15,523 nt of DNA from Chthonomonas sp. UBA1950 (GTDB lineage Bacteria > Armatimonadota > Fimbriimonadia > Fimbriimonadales > Fimbriimonadaceae), in contig DDEQ01000005.1 of the NCBI GenBank assembly GCA_002336105.1, forward strand, positions 1 to 15,523, written 5' to 3'. Below the pieces are notes generated by a model. That model did no database searches. It saw only the letters and a list, made by a program, of their open reading frames with translations, and was not told the origin of the DNA. The position numbers and the translations under genes are program-made. Positions 14,359-15,523 of the stretch are shown here, one piece after another; position 1 is the first letter of the stretch, and every line of letters begins with the position of its first letter.

Positions 14359-15264
14359 TTGGACCAATTGAACCGTCTACATCCAAGAGACAAACAGGCC
14401 CAAAGAGCAATATTCTCGCTCTTGGACAGAAGGAAGGCTACTTACAGGAGTTCATCCGTTCCAGATCCTTGTTTTCTGTTGGAAGCCTCGGCGTTTGAAG
14501 ACGACCCCGAAATTAGTGATAGTACAAGAGCCTTTGTTCAAAAGACCTACCTCAATTTGCTTGCGGCAATCAATTCGAAGGAAGGTGACGTTCCCTATAT
14601 TCGCAACCAATCATTCCGATTGGTCGATTCAGTTGGGTTGGTCGTTCCAACTCTCCTTAAATCGAATTCCATCCCTTCAGTCAATCTGGCAAGAACTCAG
14701 GTTCTTAATTTCAGCAAGTACGGTATGGACAAAACAACGGGCTTGGTCTTTCACGGTTATATGCCGTCGCATGCCAAAGGTGGTGTTCCTATCGGAGCTG
14801 TTGGTTGGGGCCGAGGTCAAGGCTGGTTTGCTATTGGCCTCATAGATCTTTGTGAATATGAGATCCAGCATGGGAACACTAACGCTGACTCGATCAAAGT
14901 TGCGAAGAAGTTCTGTACAGACATCTTAGCCTGCCAGAAGCCAAGTGGAGGTTGGCCACTTTTGCTGAATGCTGATTCCCGCGAGGAGTCATCGTGTACA
15001 GCAAAGATTGGCTACTTTCTTGCAAAAGGTCAAAGATTAGGTCTCTTTGGTAAGGAAGTGAATCAGCCGATCACTAAAGCAATCCAATTCCTGAAGTCAG
15101 TAACAAGGGAGAATGGCTCAGTAGATTGTGCGCAAGTCGCAGCGGCCGGGTTAAATGATTGCTCGCCAGAACTCAATTACAGTGCGATTGCGCAAGGGTT
15201 TACATTGGCGTTTTTGGCCAACGTAGATGCAAACACGCTAAAGGCTCCAACCTCTTTTCACTGA
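14359..15264 (+). CDS. GH88/GH105-like glycoside hydrolase, frameshifted from its N-terminus
   Basis: The 301-aa frame resembles the (alpha/alpha)6-barrel unsaturated uronyl hydrolases, which remove the terminal unsaturated uronic acid from lyase products of polysaccharides. Recognisable elements in order are LVDSVGLVVP (88-97; Asp90 at the place of the catalytic Asp), TGLVFHGY (127-134), GWGRGQGWFAIGLIDL (149-164), SGGWP (196-200) and ESSCTAKIGYFLAKG (210-224), the last matching the 'E-S-x-T-A' helix of these families. The TTG start at 14359 is only nominal: the frame is open from 14233 and the conserved-looking DEGGHSEGC precedes TTG, so the real N-terminus was in the other frame at 14054. 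No Shine-Dalgarno is present. The substrate is unknown; no lyase or sugar transporter is nearby. Its stop overlaps the end of the partial minus-strand gene. Probably a pseudogene, or a sequencing error in an intact gene. Confidence 0.6.
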   Translation: MDQLNRLHPRDKQAQRAIFSLLDRRKATYRSSSVPDPCFLLEASAFEDDPEISDSTRAFVQKTYLNLLAAINSKEGDVPYIRNQSFRLVDSVGLVVPTLLKSNSIPSVNLARTQVLNFSKYGMDKTTGLVFHGYMPSHAKGGVPIGAVGWGRGQGWFAIGLIDLCEYEIQHGNTNADSIKVAKKFCTDILACQKPSGGWPLLLNADSREESSCTAKIGYFLAKGQRLGLFGKEVNQPITKAIQFLKSVTRENGSVDCAQVAAAGLNDCSPELNYSAIAQGFTLAFLANVDANTLKAPTSFH

Positions 15265-15523
15265 TAGATCAGTTTGAGCGTGACTGGTTTTGAGATTGAT
15301 GCGGGTTGAACTTTGTATTTTCCTGTAACGGGTAGTTTTCCGTTGGCGAGTTCTCCGTCTTGTTGTTGGAATGTGAGTAGGTAGGGTGTTCTTCCTGGTG
15401 GGTAGATCATGATGCTTGCTCCTTGCAAATCTGACGTGCAGATCAGTTTGGCCGGGAGTTTGTTGACATCAAATTCGACGGTGTCTTCGACGGCTCCAAG
15501 TCCGATGATGTTTGCGGAGTCTG
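15258..15523 (-). CDS. C-terminal part of an uncharacterised gene (runs off the window)
   Basis: Reading the minus strand from the window edge, one frame stays open for 87 codons to a TGA at 15260-15258, while the other two frames hit stops early. The translated end shows alternating hydrophobic residues (VEFDVNKLPAKLICTS, ASIMIYPPGRTPYLLTF, YKVQPASISKPVTLKLIYQ), which suggests a beta-rich, possibly extracellular domain. Codons favour A or C at the third position. I do not recognise the family; the start lies beyond the window. Its last codons overlap the hydrolase stop by 7 bases, tail to tail. Confidence 0.6.
   Translation of the reverse strand, partial: DSANIIGLGAVEDTVEFDVNKLPAKLICTSDLQGASIMIYPPGRTPYLLTFQQQDGELANGKLPVTGKYKVQPASISKPVTLKLIYQ

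Overview
The window is about 15.5 kb of bacterial chromosome, almost all of it ordinary housekeeping and transport genes, followed by a less tidy AT-richer right end. Gene content (tricorn-like secreted protease with a signal peptide, FtsH, replicative DnaB, MgtE, Nramp, CDF), moderate GC, frequent GTG/TTG starts and often weak or absent Shine-Dalgarno sequences suggest a diderm, non-model lineage. The flavour of several proteins recalls Armatimonadota (Fimbriimonadia), but this is an impression from reading and not a test.

Left block, minus strand (1-4709): mgtE (Mg2+ channel) followed by a secreted tricorn-like protease, ending at a clear rho-independent terminator at 17-53. A 91-base divergent region separates these from tilS (tRNA-Ile lysidine synthetase, TTG start) and ftsH (membrane AAA+ metalloprotease, start probably TTG 6293), both on the plus strand. 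A small TPR protein (8343-8690) follows behind its own candidate extended -10 promoter.

Middle block, minus strand (8696-11574): a metal-transport cluster transcribed mntH (Nramp importer) -> CDF cation exporter -> a two-TM protein of unknown function. mntH sits directly behind a 22-bp near-perfect palindrome that abuts a TATAAT box: a strong candidate operator for a metal-responsive repressor. A small zinc-ribbon protein (11684-11977) and dnaB (12048-13454) run on the plus strand; dnaB has a GGGGAT/ATCCCC hairpin directly in front of its ATG.

Right end (13455-15523): about 600 bases without a convincing gene, AT-rich and unusually full of inverted repeats, with a candidate promoter and a 25-codon signal-peptide-like ORF. 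After it comes a GH88/GH105-like glycoside hydrolase gene that is split by a frameshift, converging with a partial minus-strand gene that runs off the window; the two overlap by 7 bases at their stop codons.

I did not find convincing evidence of a wholly new system. The points most worth a check are the mntH operator with the import/export cluster, the dnaB leader, the structured intergenic region and the split hydrolase.
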